Of a DNA stretch of 5,938 nucleotides, positions 1-5,938 are shown one piece after another. Source of the DNA: Erysipelotrichaceae bacterium (GTDB taxonomy: Bacteria; Bacillota_I; Bacilli_A; Erysipelotrichales; Erysipelotrichaceae); assembly GCA_017614055.1 (NCBI GenBank), contig JAGACP010000156.1, positions 1 through 5,938 on the forward strand. Reading direction: 5' to 3'. Each line of letters opens with the position of its first letter. Positions within the stretch are counted from its first letter, which is position 1. The translations under genes and the position numbers were made by a program. Below the pieces are notes generated by a model, which did no database searches, had not been told where the DNA came from, and saw only the letters and a program-made list of their open reading frames with translations.

Positions 1-3000
1 CTATCATCACGCGGTTGCTGAAGGAACTTATGAGACGGAAAGAAAGCTGGCTCGTTCCTGTCAGACAGACGAAACTGTAACTGCTGTTTCTGCTTTTCCT
101 GATCATCCTGCACAGCATATCGAGATGATCGTCATCGTGCGACAGCATCACTCCCAGATCTTCGATCACTACCGTCACTTCCGGATCTTCCCTGTCCAGT
201 ATCATGAACAGATATCTTATGTCATCGGTATCTTCATACCTCAGGGAATCATTCAGACAGGCATTCCTGTATTCATCGTGCGATATCACGACCGTCTGCC
301 TTCCGTTTTCCTCAAGAGTGTTCAGTATCATGTTTATCTCTTTCTTTCTCGAAGAATAAAGCAGGATATTATCTTTTATGCTGTAGTGCAGCACATCCCT
401 GTAGCCGTTGATGTAGTCGTCCTTCACTCCCAGAACGAAACAGTCGGATATCCTGATGTCCTTCCTTCTCTCTGAAGCAGGCGGAAGGAAATCAAGCCTG
501 TCAGGATACATGCCCAGACTGTCGCATATCTCGAATATCCTGCGGACATAGTAACTCGCCTCGGTCATCTGTTCCCTGTTTAATATCGTTTTCTGCTTCA
601 CCGTCTCCAGCGATTCATCGAGCAGCGATATCGCATAAGGATCATTCCCGTTGATATCTTTCCTGCTGTATAAACTTCTTGCGTGCGTCAGCGTATCGTC
701 GACTCTCATTAGAAACTCTCCCGGTCCGTTCAGATACGCGGCATCCTTTGTCCTGATGATGTCCAGTGAATCTTTCTCTTCAAACAGTTTCAGCGAGATC
801 TTGAAACGGGAATTCGACCAGATCTCGTCGTCGATGTTTCCTGACGGCTTCTGGGTCGCCAGGATAAGATGCAGGCCGAGACTTCGTCCTATTCTCGAGA
901 TCGATATCAGTTCCCTGATCTGTTCCGAATGTTCTTTCTTCAACTCGACGAACTCGTCCACCACGACAAGAAGATGAGCCAGAGGTTCAAGATCATAGCC
1001 GCTGATACTTTCAAGATAATCATCGATATCCATGATGGGCCTGTCCGTAATCTGAGATACCTGCCTGAACAGTCTCTGTCGTCTCTGACACTCGTTCTTC
1101 AGAGATATCACCAGCCTGTCAAGGACATTGTTTTCCAGATTGGTTATGGAAGCGATGACATGCGGAAGCGTCCGTTTCCTTTCTGACAAAGATCCGATGA
1201 TACCTCCGCCCTTGTAGTCGACAAGCACGATATTCAGATATCTTGGCGAATACCTTATGCACAGAGACAGAAGCATCGATATTATCAGTTCCGACTTCCC
1301 CGAACCGGTGGAACCTCCTATCAGTCCGTGCGGCCCCTGCCTGCTTTCGTGCAGATCGAAAGACATTATTTCTCCGTCACAGTATGCGAAATCCGCCTTA
1401 AGATCCGTATGCCCTGATAAATATGATTCTCTGATGTCGAAATTGCTGAAGACGGAAGAGAAACTCATTTCTCCCTTCCTTTCCCTGCCCGTATATTTCC
1501 CCAGATGCATGTAATGACTGTTGAAATCGATGTCCTCCTGATAACACACAAAGCGGGTCGCACCGTCTCTGTAAAGACAGGCATTGTAGTTCCTGTAGTC
1601 AATGACGGCATCGCTGTTCTTGAAGATATCGTGGATATCATCGGAGAAATATATCACATATATGTTCCTGTTCGTGAACTGACATTCACAGCTGTCTTTC
1701 ATCATCAGCACAAGCGGTCTTTCCAGTTTCATCCGATCAATTTCCTGAAGTCTTCTCGCTGAACTGATGAGCATCCTCTTTCCTTTTATGAATAGATGAG
1801 GAAGATTGTATATCTCCGAAGCCAGATCCTGCTTCAGGGAGAAGATCGCGATGTTCAGATCGTGGTAATGATGCTTGTACGCAAGCTCGGTAAGGATCTT
1901 GTTGAAGAAGAAAGAGGCCTCGGACCTCCTGCATGCCACACTGGTTATCCTGTTTTCATTCAGATCGAGAAAAAAAGGAATATCATCGATGAAAGACAGA
2001 TGATGCTTTATCTGCCTGAGTCTTTCATCTATCTCATCGTCACCGCTTTTCTGATAATCAAACGGAACCTCAATGACCCTTTTGCCCAGACTCAGGCGCA
2101 TATATTCATCAGAGCCGGTCCCGGCATAAAACATCATCTCTCTTGCTTTGGCTAGAGAAAAGAATGAACCGTTCATCTCTTTCCTGTATCTCTCGATGTT
2201 GCCCGCGAGTTTCTTTTCATAGTTGTCGAGATATCCGATATATTCGTTTTTGACCTTGAGATATTCCTTCTTCTGAGACCTTCTGTCGATGACACTGAAC
2301 AGCACAGGGATCAGGACATTCGTCGCTATCATCCCCGCAGGCATGATCAGATATACTGCTCTGTTAATGCTGTTCTGTCCGGAAAGAAGACTGCTGTAAT
2401 AATTCAGGAAAGCGATACTTGATACGGACATAGCCATGACGATGCCCGGAAGAAGAGTCCTGAAGATCTGTCTGTTCTCCGTACGTCTTCTGTATGCGAA
2501 AGGTTCAAGTTCGTCGATCTTCAGCTCCTTGACCGGTTCAGCGGTATAGTAGTACGGTTCCGCCTTCACGGCTTCGTAGCGGACTATCGAAGGATCCGTG
2601 TCATGTTCCTTGAGATTGATCCTGCAGCGAAAATGATTAATGTAGAAGAAATCATCGTAGACGATGATCGTTGTTCCGTTGAATCTTACGACATCTCCCT
2701 GCTTCAGATACTGTCCTTTGTATTCCCGGTCATTGACGATCACCTCATGGTTGCTTTCGAGATATCCGTCCTTGTATATCAGATATCTGTCCTTCAGATA
2801 ATCGTCAAGACAGACGATATCCGCATTGTCGCTGCAGGCAAGGATGAAGTTCCTTTTCCTGTAGAGGCCGTAATCATCCATTCCCTCGTCATCCTTGTAT
2901 ACATATATTTCGATATTGTACAGGTCCTCTTCCGATGTCACCAGATATCTGTCCAGACTGAGTGTCTTTATCTTCTCATTGTCGGAAAAATAATGACTGT

Positions 3001-3124
3001 CTTTAAGGGCAATATAGTAATTGCCCTGTTTATGATATATGAATATTCCCTTATATGAGACATCGGTCTCCTCGTTTAGAGGATATCCTTTCAGGATGGT
3101 CCTGTCCTTGATGAGAACGAACAT
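1..3124 (-). CDS. essC: EssC-type type VII secretion ATPase (FtsK/SpoIIIE family), C-terminus missing at window edge
   Basis: Membrane-bound hexameric-type ATPase that drives export of WXG100 proteins through a T7SSb. I translated the minus strand from ATG 3124 and it stays open for 1041 codons to the window edge. Residues 1-165 are an FHA-like region without a canonical phosphothreonine site (GDVVRFNG at 143-150). Membrane segments lie near 223-247 and 256-279. Residues about 280-580 match the EssC linker region, including SLGKRVIEVP. The first ATPase domain is complete: GPHGLIGGSTGSGKSE with Walker A at 603-611 (K610, S611), VLVDYKGGG with D636, Walker B VVVDEF with D723/E724, then IGRSLG (745-750) and LATQKPSG (755-762). 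The second ATPase domain begins near 890 but lacks a P-loop. The start overlaps the upstream stop as TAATG, with a weak GGTGAG 9 bases upstream. Staphylococcal EssC is about 1480 residues, so roughly 400 are probably outside the window. The FHA-like N-terminus argues for EssC rather than mycobacterial EccC. Confidence 0.93.
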   Translation of the reverse strand, partial: MFVLIKDRTILKGYPLNEETDVSYKGIFIYHKQGNYYIALKDSHYFSDNEKIKTLSLDRYLVTSEEDLYNIEIYVYKDDEGMDDYGLYRKRNFILACSDNADIVCLDDYLKDRYLIYKDGYLESNHEVIVNDREYKGQYLKQGDVVRFNGTTIIVYDDFFYINHFRCRINLKEHDTDPSIVRYEAVKAEPYYYTAEPVKELKIDELEPFAYRRRTENRQIFRTLLPGIVMAMSVSSIAFLNYYSSLLSGQNSINRAVYLIMPAGMIATNVLIPVLFSVIDRRSQKKEYLKVKNEYIGYLDNYEKKLAGNIERYRKEMNGSFFSLAKAREMMFYAGTGSDEYMRLSLGKRVIEVPFDYQKSGDDEIDERLRQIKHHLSFIDDIPFFLDLNENRITSVACRRSEASFFFNKILTELAYKHHYHDLNIAIFSLKQDLASEIYNLPHLFIKGKRMLISSARRLQEIDRMKLERPLVLMMKDSCECQFTNRNIYVIYFSDDIHDIFKNSDAVIDYRNYNACLYRDGATRFVCYQEDIDFNSHYMHLGKYTGRERKGEMSFSSVFSNFDIRESYLSGHTDLKADFAYCDGEIMSFDLHESRQGPHGLIGGSTGSGKSELIISMLLSLCIRYSPRYLNIVLVDYKGGGIIGSLSERKRTLPHVIASITNLENNVLDRLVISLKNECQRRQRLFRQVSQITDRPIMDIDDYLESISGYDLEPLAHLLVVVDEFVELKKEHSEQIRELISISRIGRSLGLHLILATQKPSGNIDDEIWSNSRFKISLKLFEEKDSLDIIRTKDAAYLNGPGEFLMRVDDTLTHARSLYSRKDINGNDPYAISLLDESLETVKQKTILNREQMTEASYYVRRIFEICDSLGMYPDRLDFLPPASERRKDIRISDCFVLGVKDDYINGYRDVLHYSIKDNILLYSSRKKEINMILNTLEENGRQTVVISHDEYRNACLNDSLRYEDTDDIRYLFMILDREDPEVTVVIEDLGVMLSHDDDHLDMLCRMIRKSRNSSYSFVCLTGTSQLSFRLISSFSNRVMI

Positions 3125-5004
3125 TATCCAGTACTCACCAGGATGTTTACATAGGACTTGTATGAACCATCCTTTGTCTTCACTTCGATCCTTACGCTTC
3201 CGGGCTTTATGGCCTTTATAACGCCGCCGCTTACCGTCGCGATGGAACTGTCTTCGCTTTCATACACAAGGTCGGCTTCCTTATAATTCTCCGGAAGAGC
3301 CTTGACGATGATGCTGTAAGTCTCATTGATGTTCAGAACCTCGGCATACGAATCAAGGACGATCTTGTCTGACTTGACCGTCTCCATCGTCTTGATGTTT
3401 GCCTTGCCTTTCCTCGTGCATTTCTCCACGAAGTGACCGTTCTCGATATGATGAAGATTCCCGAATATCTGATCATCGTCATCCATGATGTGGTAAGTCT
3501 TCGAAAAACCCAGACTGGCCATCTTGGTCTTGCTGGTATTGATCATAAGATCCATCAGCCAGTAAAGCGAGACATCGCCGCAGATCTTCACGTTCTCGTT
3601 CTCCTTCGAGATCTCCTGCAGAGCCGAGTAGCTGATGTCGCTCGACTGTTTCGACACTTCTCCCGATTCGTCATACAGATGCATCGTGCTCTTCACTTCG
3701 GCCTTTACTCCCGTATCGAGTTCGATGTCGGCCAGATTGAAACCTGCAGCCTCAAGTGAGACATTGATGCCCATGGCTGCCTTGCCGGAAGCGTTGATGA
3801 TCGCATCGAAATTGCTGACTCTGTCATTTATGAAACGTATCGATCCGTTCTTCGTCTCGAAACCTATCTGATGACTGTTGTACAGTACCGCCTCTATCTT
3901 CCCGGAAGCATACAACTTGATAAGCAGATCCATGCATATCTTTGCGGTAGGTACGTTGGGGATGGGCGTCTTGATCTTGCAGATCGGGATGGCGGCCTCG
4001 ATCTTGTCCTTCATCGGATTAACCGTCGACTTGAGCATAGACACGAAAGAGGAAGAATCAAGATCCTTGAAATCAAGATAATAGTTGCCGTACTTTCCGT
4101 CGGATACGCCCATCTTCTGGGTCGTATTCATGCTGACGGTGAAGAAGCAGTTCTTCAGGTCATTTTCCTCATATGCCCATCTGACCGTCGGTTTGACGTT
4201 CTTGACGTCAAGGTCGAGATAGAAGTTCAGTCCCTCGACGTTCTTCGAGACATGAACGTCTATCCCCGATGTATTGACGGTATACGATATCCTGAATCCA
4301 TCCTTGTTGAAGACATGATTGTTGCTTGCCAGAAGATTGTAGTTCTCATTATGATATGCGGAATCCTCGGGATAGTACGGAATGACTTCGGCTTCGGTGA
4401 AATCGATCTCGAAACTGTCGGTCAGTTCAAAATGCGAGAACACCTCCTCGAATCTGGCTTCTCTTCCGGAATAGCCGTCTTCACCGACATCGGTGACAAC
4501 CTTGTAGGTATTATCTTCGATGAAGATATCGCCTACCTTCAGTTCATCCGCACCTTCTTTTATCTCATTGACATACGCATATTCAAACATTGAAGCCGGA
4601 TCGGAACTGTTGATGTATCCAACAGCCTTTCCGATACATTCCCTCGCCTTGTCTTCACCGACTTTTCCGTCCGGACTTATTCCTTTATCGATCCATCCTA
4701 TATTCACGAAATGATCGAAATGATCTTCCTTTATGCCCATCAGGTTCCCCAGAGTATCGCACATGAAAGAATATTCCAGTTCATCTTCAGGCTTCACCTC
4801 TTCATGTTCGAGGACTCCCCAGTCGGCAAGATGACCGATGTTTATCTCAATGTTTCTTTCGTCCGACAGTCCGCTTGCGATTGCCAGGTCATTGAGATAC
4901 GCTTCTACGGTATACGGAGCATCCGCTCCACAGGCTGCGCAGGTAACAAGCAACAGCAGACCCGTGAAGCAGATGCATGCCTTCTTAATCAAAGTTTCCC
5001 GCAT
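3124..5004 (-). CDS. Secreted Big_2-domain protein, probable lipoprotein, in the T7SS operon (function unknown)
   Basis: A 626-residue extracytoplasmic protein. Residues 1-25 form a signal peptide: basic IKK, a hydrophobic run with LLLL at 16-19, then two candidate lipid-attachment cysteines, C22 (LVTC) and C25 (CAAC). Neither fits the lipobox perfectly. Residues 32-135 contain two stretches resembling S-layer homology repeats (HLADWGVL...KPEDELEYSF at 58-80 and VNIGWIDKG onward at 100-108). Next comes a VGDIFIEDNTYKVV module near 157-170 and a FEEVFSHFEL segment (185-194). Residues about 215-545 form a beta-rich region I do not recognise. Residues about 547-626 look like a bacterial Ig-like Big_2 domain (SEDSSIATVSGGVIKAIKPG). 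The gene starts inside the end of the second Esx gene and overlaps the start of essC, so it is translationally coupled on both sides and probably works with the secretion apparatus at the cell surface. No good ribosome binding site precedes ATG 5004; TTG at 4992 is an alternative start that would still leave a signal peptide. Confidence 0.85.
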   Translation of the reverse strand: MRETLIKKACICFTGLLLLVTCAACGADAPYTVEAYLNDLAIASGLSDERNIEINIGHLADWGVLEHEEVKPEDELEYSFMCDTLGNLMGIKEDHFDHFVNIGWIDKGISPDGKVGEDKARECIGKAVGYINSSDPASMFEYAYVNEIKEGADELKVGDIFIEDNTYKVVTDVGEDGYSGREARFEEVFSHFELTDSFEIDFTEAEVIPYYPEDSAYHNENYNLLASNNHVFNKDGFRISYTVNTSGIDVHVSKNVEGLNFYLDLDVKNVKPTVRWAYEENDLKNCFFTVSMNTTQKMGVSDGKYGNYYLDFKDLDSSSFVSMLKSTVNPMKDKIEAAIPICKIKTPIPNVPTAKICMDLLIKLYASGKIEAVLYNSHQIGFETKNGSIRFINDRVSNFDAIINASGKAAMGINVSLEAAGFNLADIELDTGVKAEVKSTMHLYDESGEVSKQSSDISYSALQEISKENENVKICGDVSLYWLMDLMINTSKTKMASLGFSKTYHIMDDDDQIFGNLHHIENGHFVEKCTRKGKANIKTMETVKSDKIVLDSYAEVLNINETYSIIVKALPENYKEADLVYESEDSSIATVSGGVIKAIKPGSVRIEVKTKDGSYKSYVNILVSTG

Positions 5005-5284
5005 TGGCTACGATCGTAGATTCAAGCGAATCGTAATCGGAAACAGTCGCATCAAGGAAACCGGCATATGATTCAAGCACTTCAGACTCCTCGATGAAGC
5101 GGGTCGAGAACTTCTGAAATGCCGCCAGCAGCCTTTCCTGTCCGTCCGACTGCCAGATGCTGCTGAGCTCGTTCATCATCCTGTTCACGCCGGAAAGGAT
5201 GTCGTCGAGACTCGCGTTGCAGCTGCGGATCTGGGCAGCGATATTGCTGACTTCGCTCAGCGAAATGTTGATCTGATCCATCAT
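4985..5284 (-). CDS. WXG100-family (Esx-like) T7SS protein, second of a tandem pair
   Basis: A small helical-hairpin protein of 98-99 residues, the usual WXG100 size, without a signal peptide. The turn between the helices has W44 followed by QSDG, a WxxxG variant of W-x-G, then F56. Near the C-terminus, Y84-D-S-L-E88 fits the YxxxD/E export motif that EssC-type ATPases are thought to need on one partner of an Esx dimer. The protein is acidic and all-helical in appearance, with one cysteine (C22). It differs clearly from the neighbouring Esx protein, so the two are likely heterodimer partners. Two ATGs lie in tandem at 5284 and 5281. The AAGGAGG site at 5287-5293 is only 2 bases from the first and 5 from the second, so 5281 is the better start. 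The 3' end overlaps the lipoprotein gene by 20 bases. Confidence 0.9.
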   Translation of the reverse strand: MMDQINISLSEVSNIAAQIRSCNASLDDILSGVNRMMNELSSIWQSDGQERLLAAFQKFSTRFIEESEVLESYAGFLDATVSDYDSLESTIVANAGNFD

Positions 5285-5286
5285 TG

Positions 5287-5293
5287 CCTCCTT
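5287..5293 (-). promoter_or_regulatory. Strong ribosome binding site of the second Esx gene
   Basis: The minus strand reads AAGGAGG immediately after the TAG stop of the first Esx gene (5294-5296). Its spacing favours ATG 5281 (5 bases) over ATG 5284 (2 bases). It sits entirely in the 9-base gap between the two Esx genes, consistent with one transcript for both. Confidence 0.8.
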
Positions 5294-5593
5294 CTAGGTA
5301 GCCAGACGCGATGCCTGGGCGGTGATCTCGTCCTGGGTCTCGCGGTAGGCTCTGGCGGAGTTCTGCAGGAAATCCGCATACTGTCTCATGATGATCGAAA
5401 TCTGCCTCAGATCATCTTCAAACGTCTTTATCTGGTTGGTGAAGGCGATATTGTCCTTCCCCTTCCATGACATAGACATCCTGTCGACCTGATCGTAGAT
5501 AGCCTGATAAGTACGGTCATAATCTTGATTGGCTTGGCTGATGTTGACGGCGACACTTTCAAGTCTTTCAGGTTCAACCATAATTGATCTCAT
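5294..5593 (-). CDS. WXG100-family (EsxA-like) T7SS protein, first gene of the operon
   Basis: A 99-residue protein with the classical WXG100 signature: helix, SWKGKDN turn with W43-K44-G45, F51, second helix. The N-terminal VEPERLES matches the usual start of EsxA/YukE-like proteins (V-x-P-E-x-L). No signal peptide is present, as expected for T7SS substrates. The C-terminal Y83-RETQ-D88 places the acidic residue at +5 rather than +4, so a strict YxxxD/E export motif is absent here although its partner has one. ATG 5593 is chosen because AGGAGG at 5605-5610 lies 11 bases upstream; ATG 5581 (MVEPE) would be 23 bases away, though its N-terminus resembles family members more closely. This gene leads the operon, 9 bases before the second Esx gene. 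It is probably exported with that partner by EssC. Confidence 0.93.
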   Translation of the reverse strand: MRSIMVEPERLESVAVNISQANQDYDRTYQAIYDQVDRMSMSWKGKDNIAFTNQIKTFEDDLRQISIIMRQYADFLQNSARAYRETQDEITAQASRLAT

Positions 5594-5604
5594 GTTAGTC
5601 TTTA

Positions 5605-5610
5605 CCTCCT
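5605..5610 (-). promoter_or_regulatory. Ribosome binding site of the first Esx gene
   Basis: A perfect AGGAGG on the minus strand, 11 bases before ATG 5593. It decides between the two possible starts of this gene (5593 and 5581) in favour of 5593. It is the strongest translation signal at the head of the operon, which suits the high Esx protein levels usual for such systems. Confidence 0.8.
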
Positions 5611-5620
5611 AATCATAATT

Positions 5621-5667
5621 AACGGGAAATGACCGGATTCCTAGCCATAAACACAAAAAAACGGGAA
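5621..5667. repeat. Direct repeat of the terminator arm AACGGGAA in the operon leader
   Basis: The octamer AACGGGAA occurs on the plus strand at 5660-5667 (a terminator arm) and again at 5621-5628, 10 bases upstream of the ribosome binding site in the direction of transcription. The third related element is its inverse complement at 5672-5679. It could be an alternative pairing partner, a protein site or chance. Confidence 0.6.
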
Positions 5668-5707
5668 TCGCTTCCCGTTTTCTTTTTCCTATGTTTATTT
5701 ATGGCTA
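5642..5707. repeat. Nested inverted repeat enclosing the terminator
   Basis: A 10-base arm TAGCCATAAA at 5642-5651 is the exact inverse complement of TTTATGGCTA at 5698-5707. The arms enclose the terminator hairpin, so one RNA could form an outer and an inner stem separated by short asymmetric linkers. The right arm includes the nitroreductase stop codon (5705-5707). Confidence 0.75.
5655..5687 (-). terminator. Rho-independent terminator after the nitroreductase gene
   Basis: A perfect 10-base-pair stem (5658-5667 with 5672-5681, core AACGGGAA/TTCCCGTT) with a 4-base loop. On the minus strand it is followed by a run of seven T (complement of A 5655-5661, partly inside the stem). It follows the nitroreductase stop by about 24 bases and should separate that gene from the T7SS operon. 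T-rich sequence also follows the stem on the plus strand, so it could work in both directions. Confidence 0.88.
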
Positions 5708-5938
5708 TACGACCTTCAGTATTTCACTTAGATCTTTCCTTGGACGGAGGGCAGGTTCTTCTCCCGCCTTGCCTATGGCGATCACCGGAAGAACCATCTC
5801 GTCTTCAGGGATATTGAAATATGCCCTGATCTTCTCCACATCTCTGAGTCCCATGATCAAAGTGTCATAGCCCATTTCCTTGGCCTTGAGCAGCAGATAG
5901 GCATTCTGCAGTCCGAGGTCATATCCTCCCCAGACATC
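5705..5938 (-). CDS. Nitroreductase-family FMN flavoprotein, C-terminal part only
   Basis: The minus strand stays open from the window edge to TAG at 5705-5707, giving the last 77 residues of a protein. The sequence fits the C-terminal end of small nitroreductases (usually 170-220 residues): GYDLGLQNAYLLLKAKEMGY resembles the helix that follows the WxxxDxxAAxQN-type segment. MGLRD is followed by the IPEDEMVLPVIAIGKAGE strand-loop and then a basic LRPRKDLSEIL tail that in this family helps hold the FMN phosphate. Such enzymes are cytoplasmic NAD(P)H-dependent reductases of nitro compounds, quinones or flavins; the substrate cannot be told from this piece. It ends in its own terminator and is probably a housekeeping neighbour, not part of the secretion system. 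Confidence 0.85.
   Translation of the reverse strand, partial: DVWGGYDLGLQNAYLLLKAKEMGYDTLIMGLRDVEKIRAYFNIPEDEMVLPVIAIGKAGEEPALRPRKDLSEILKVV

Larger units (their letters stand above)
5594..5704 (-). other. Leader/intergenic region of the T7SS operon, promoter not identified
   Basis: These 111 bases hold the terminator, the repeat arms and the first ribosome binding site. I could not find a convincing pair of -35 and -10 hexamers. The best -10 match (TATGAT at 5612-5617, minus strand) would start transcription within the ribosome binding site. The real promoter may overlap the terminator, be non-standard, or the operon may depend partly on read-through. Confidence 0.6.

Noticed and set aside
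1737..1934. 65-codon minus-strand open frame
   Set aside because: It is an out-of-frame overlap within essC, where the main frame encodes conserved EssC linker sequence.
2780..2956. Repeated CAGATATCTGTCC sequences suggesting a regulatory or mobile repeat
   Set aside because: Both copies encode D-R-Y-L in the essC frame and are separated by unrelated coding sequence; codon preference for TAT-CTG and GAT-ATC explains the many GATATC-like words.
125..3058. Several plus-strand open frames of 60-151 codons
   Set aside because: All lie opposite essC, which shows convincing family motifs along its whole length. Their products are low-complexity hydrophobic and His/Arg/Ser-rich strings typical of antisense frames.
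3871..4593. 240-codon open frame on the plus strand
   Set aside because: It is antisense to the lipoprotein gene, whose domains and signal peptide are clear. The plus-strand product has no recognisable family and no ribosome binding site; it is a shadow frame.
5612..5617. TATGAT as a -10 promoter element for the Esx operon
   Set aside because: Transcription would begin at about 5605, inside the AGGAGG site, and no -35-like hexamer sits 16-18 bases upstream.
5629..5817. 62-codon plus-strand open frame across the terminator
   Set aside because: It covers the terminator hairpin and the antisense of the nitroreductase gene, with no ribosome binding site or recognisable product.

Overview
The window carries the core of a Bacillota-type (T7SSb-like) type VII secretion locus, read entirely on the minus strand, so transcription runs from high to low coordinates. 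The host is probably a low-to-moderate-GC member of the Bacillota. I infer this from the EssC-type ATPase (N-terminal FHA-like region, then two membrane segments, then FtsK/SpoIIIE domains), the strong AGGAGG-type ribosome binding sites, and the heavy use of AGA/AGG arginine and ATA isoleucine codons. An Erysipelotrichales or Clostridia relative is plausible, but I cannot assign a genus.

Layout in transcription order (right to left). (1) 5938-5705: the C-terminal 77 residues of a nitroreductase-family flavoprotein, cut by the window edge. (2) 5704-5594: a 111-base intergenic region with a strong hairpin terminator nested inside a second inverted repeat, plus an extra copy of one terminator arm close to the next ribosome binding site. 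(3) 5593-5294 and 5284-4985: two tandem small WXG100 (Esx) proteins of about 99 residues. (4) 5004-3124: a 626-residue secreted protein, probably a lipoprotein, with an SLH-like N-terminal part, a large unrecognised middle and a C-terminal Big_2 immunoglobulin-like domain. (5) 3124-1: the first 1041 residues of an EssC-type secretion ATPase, which runs off the left edge.

The four T7SS genes are packed as one operon: 9 bases between the two Esx genes, a 20-base overlap into the lipoprotein gene, and a TAATG stop/start overlap into essC. The Esx pair are likely substrates or helper substrates, EssC is the motor, and the lipoprotein is an extracytoplasmic partner of unknown function occupying a place where the classical staphylococcal/Bacillus loci have EsaA, EssA, EsaB and EssB. 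None of those four is recognisable here. The main points of interest are this coupled Big_2 lipoprotein, an EssC whose second ATPase domain has no recognisable P-loop, and the repeat arrangement in the operon leader. No RNA gene, IS element, CRISPR array or origin was seen. There is no gene-free stretch longer than about 110 bases.
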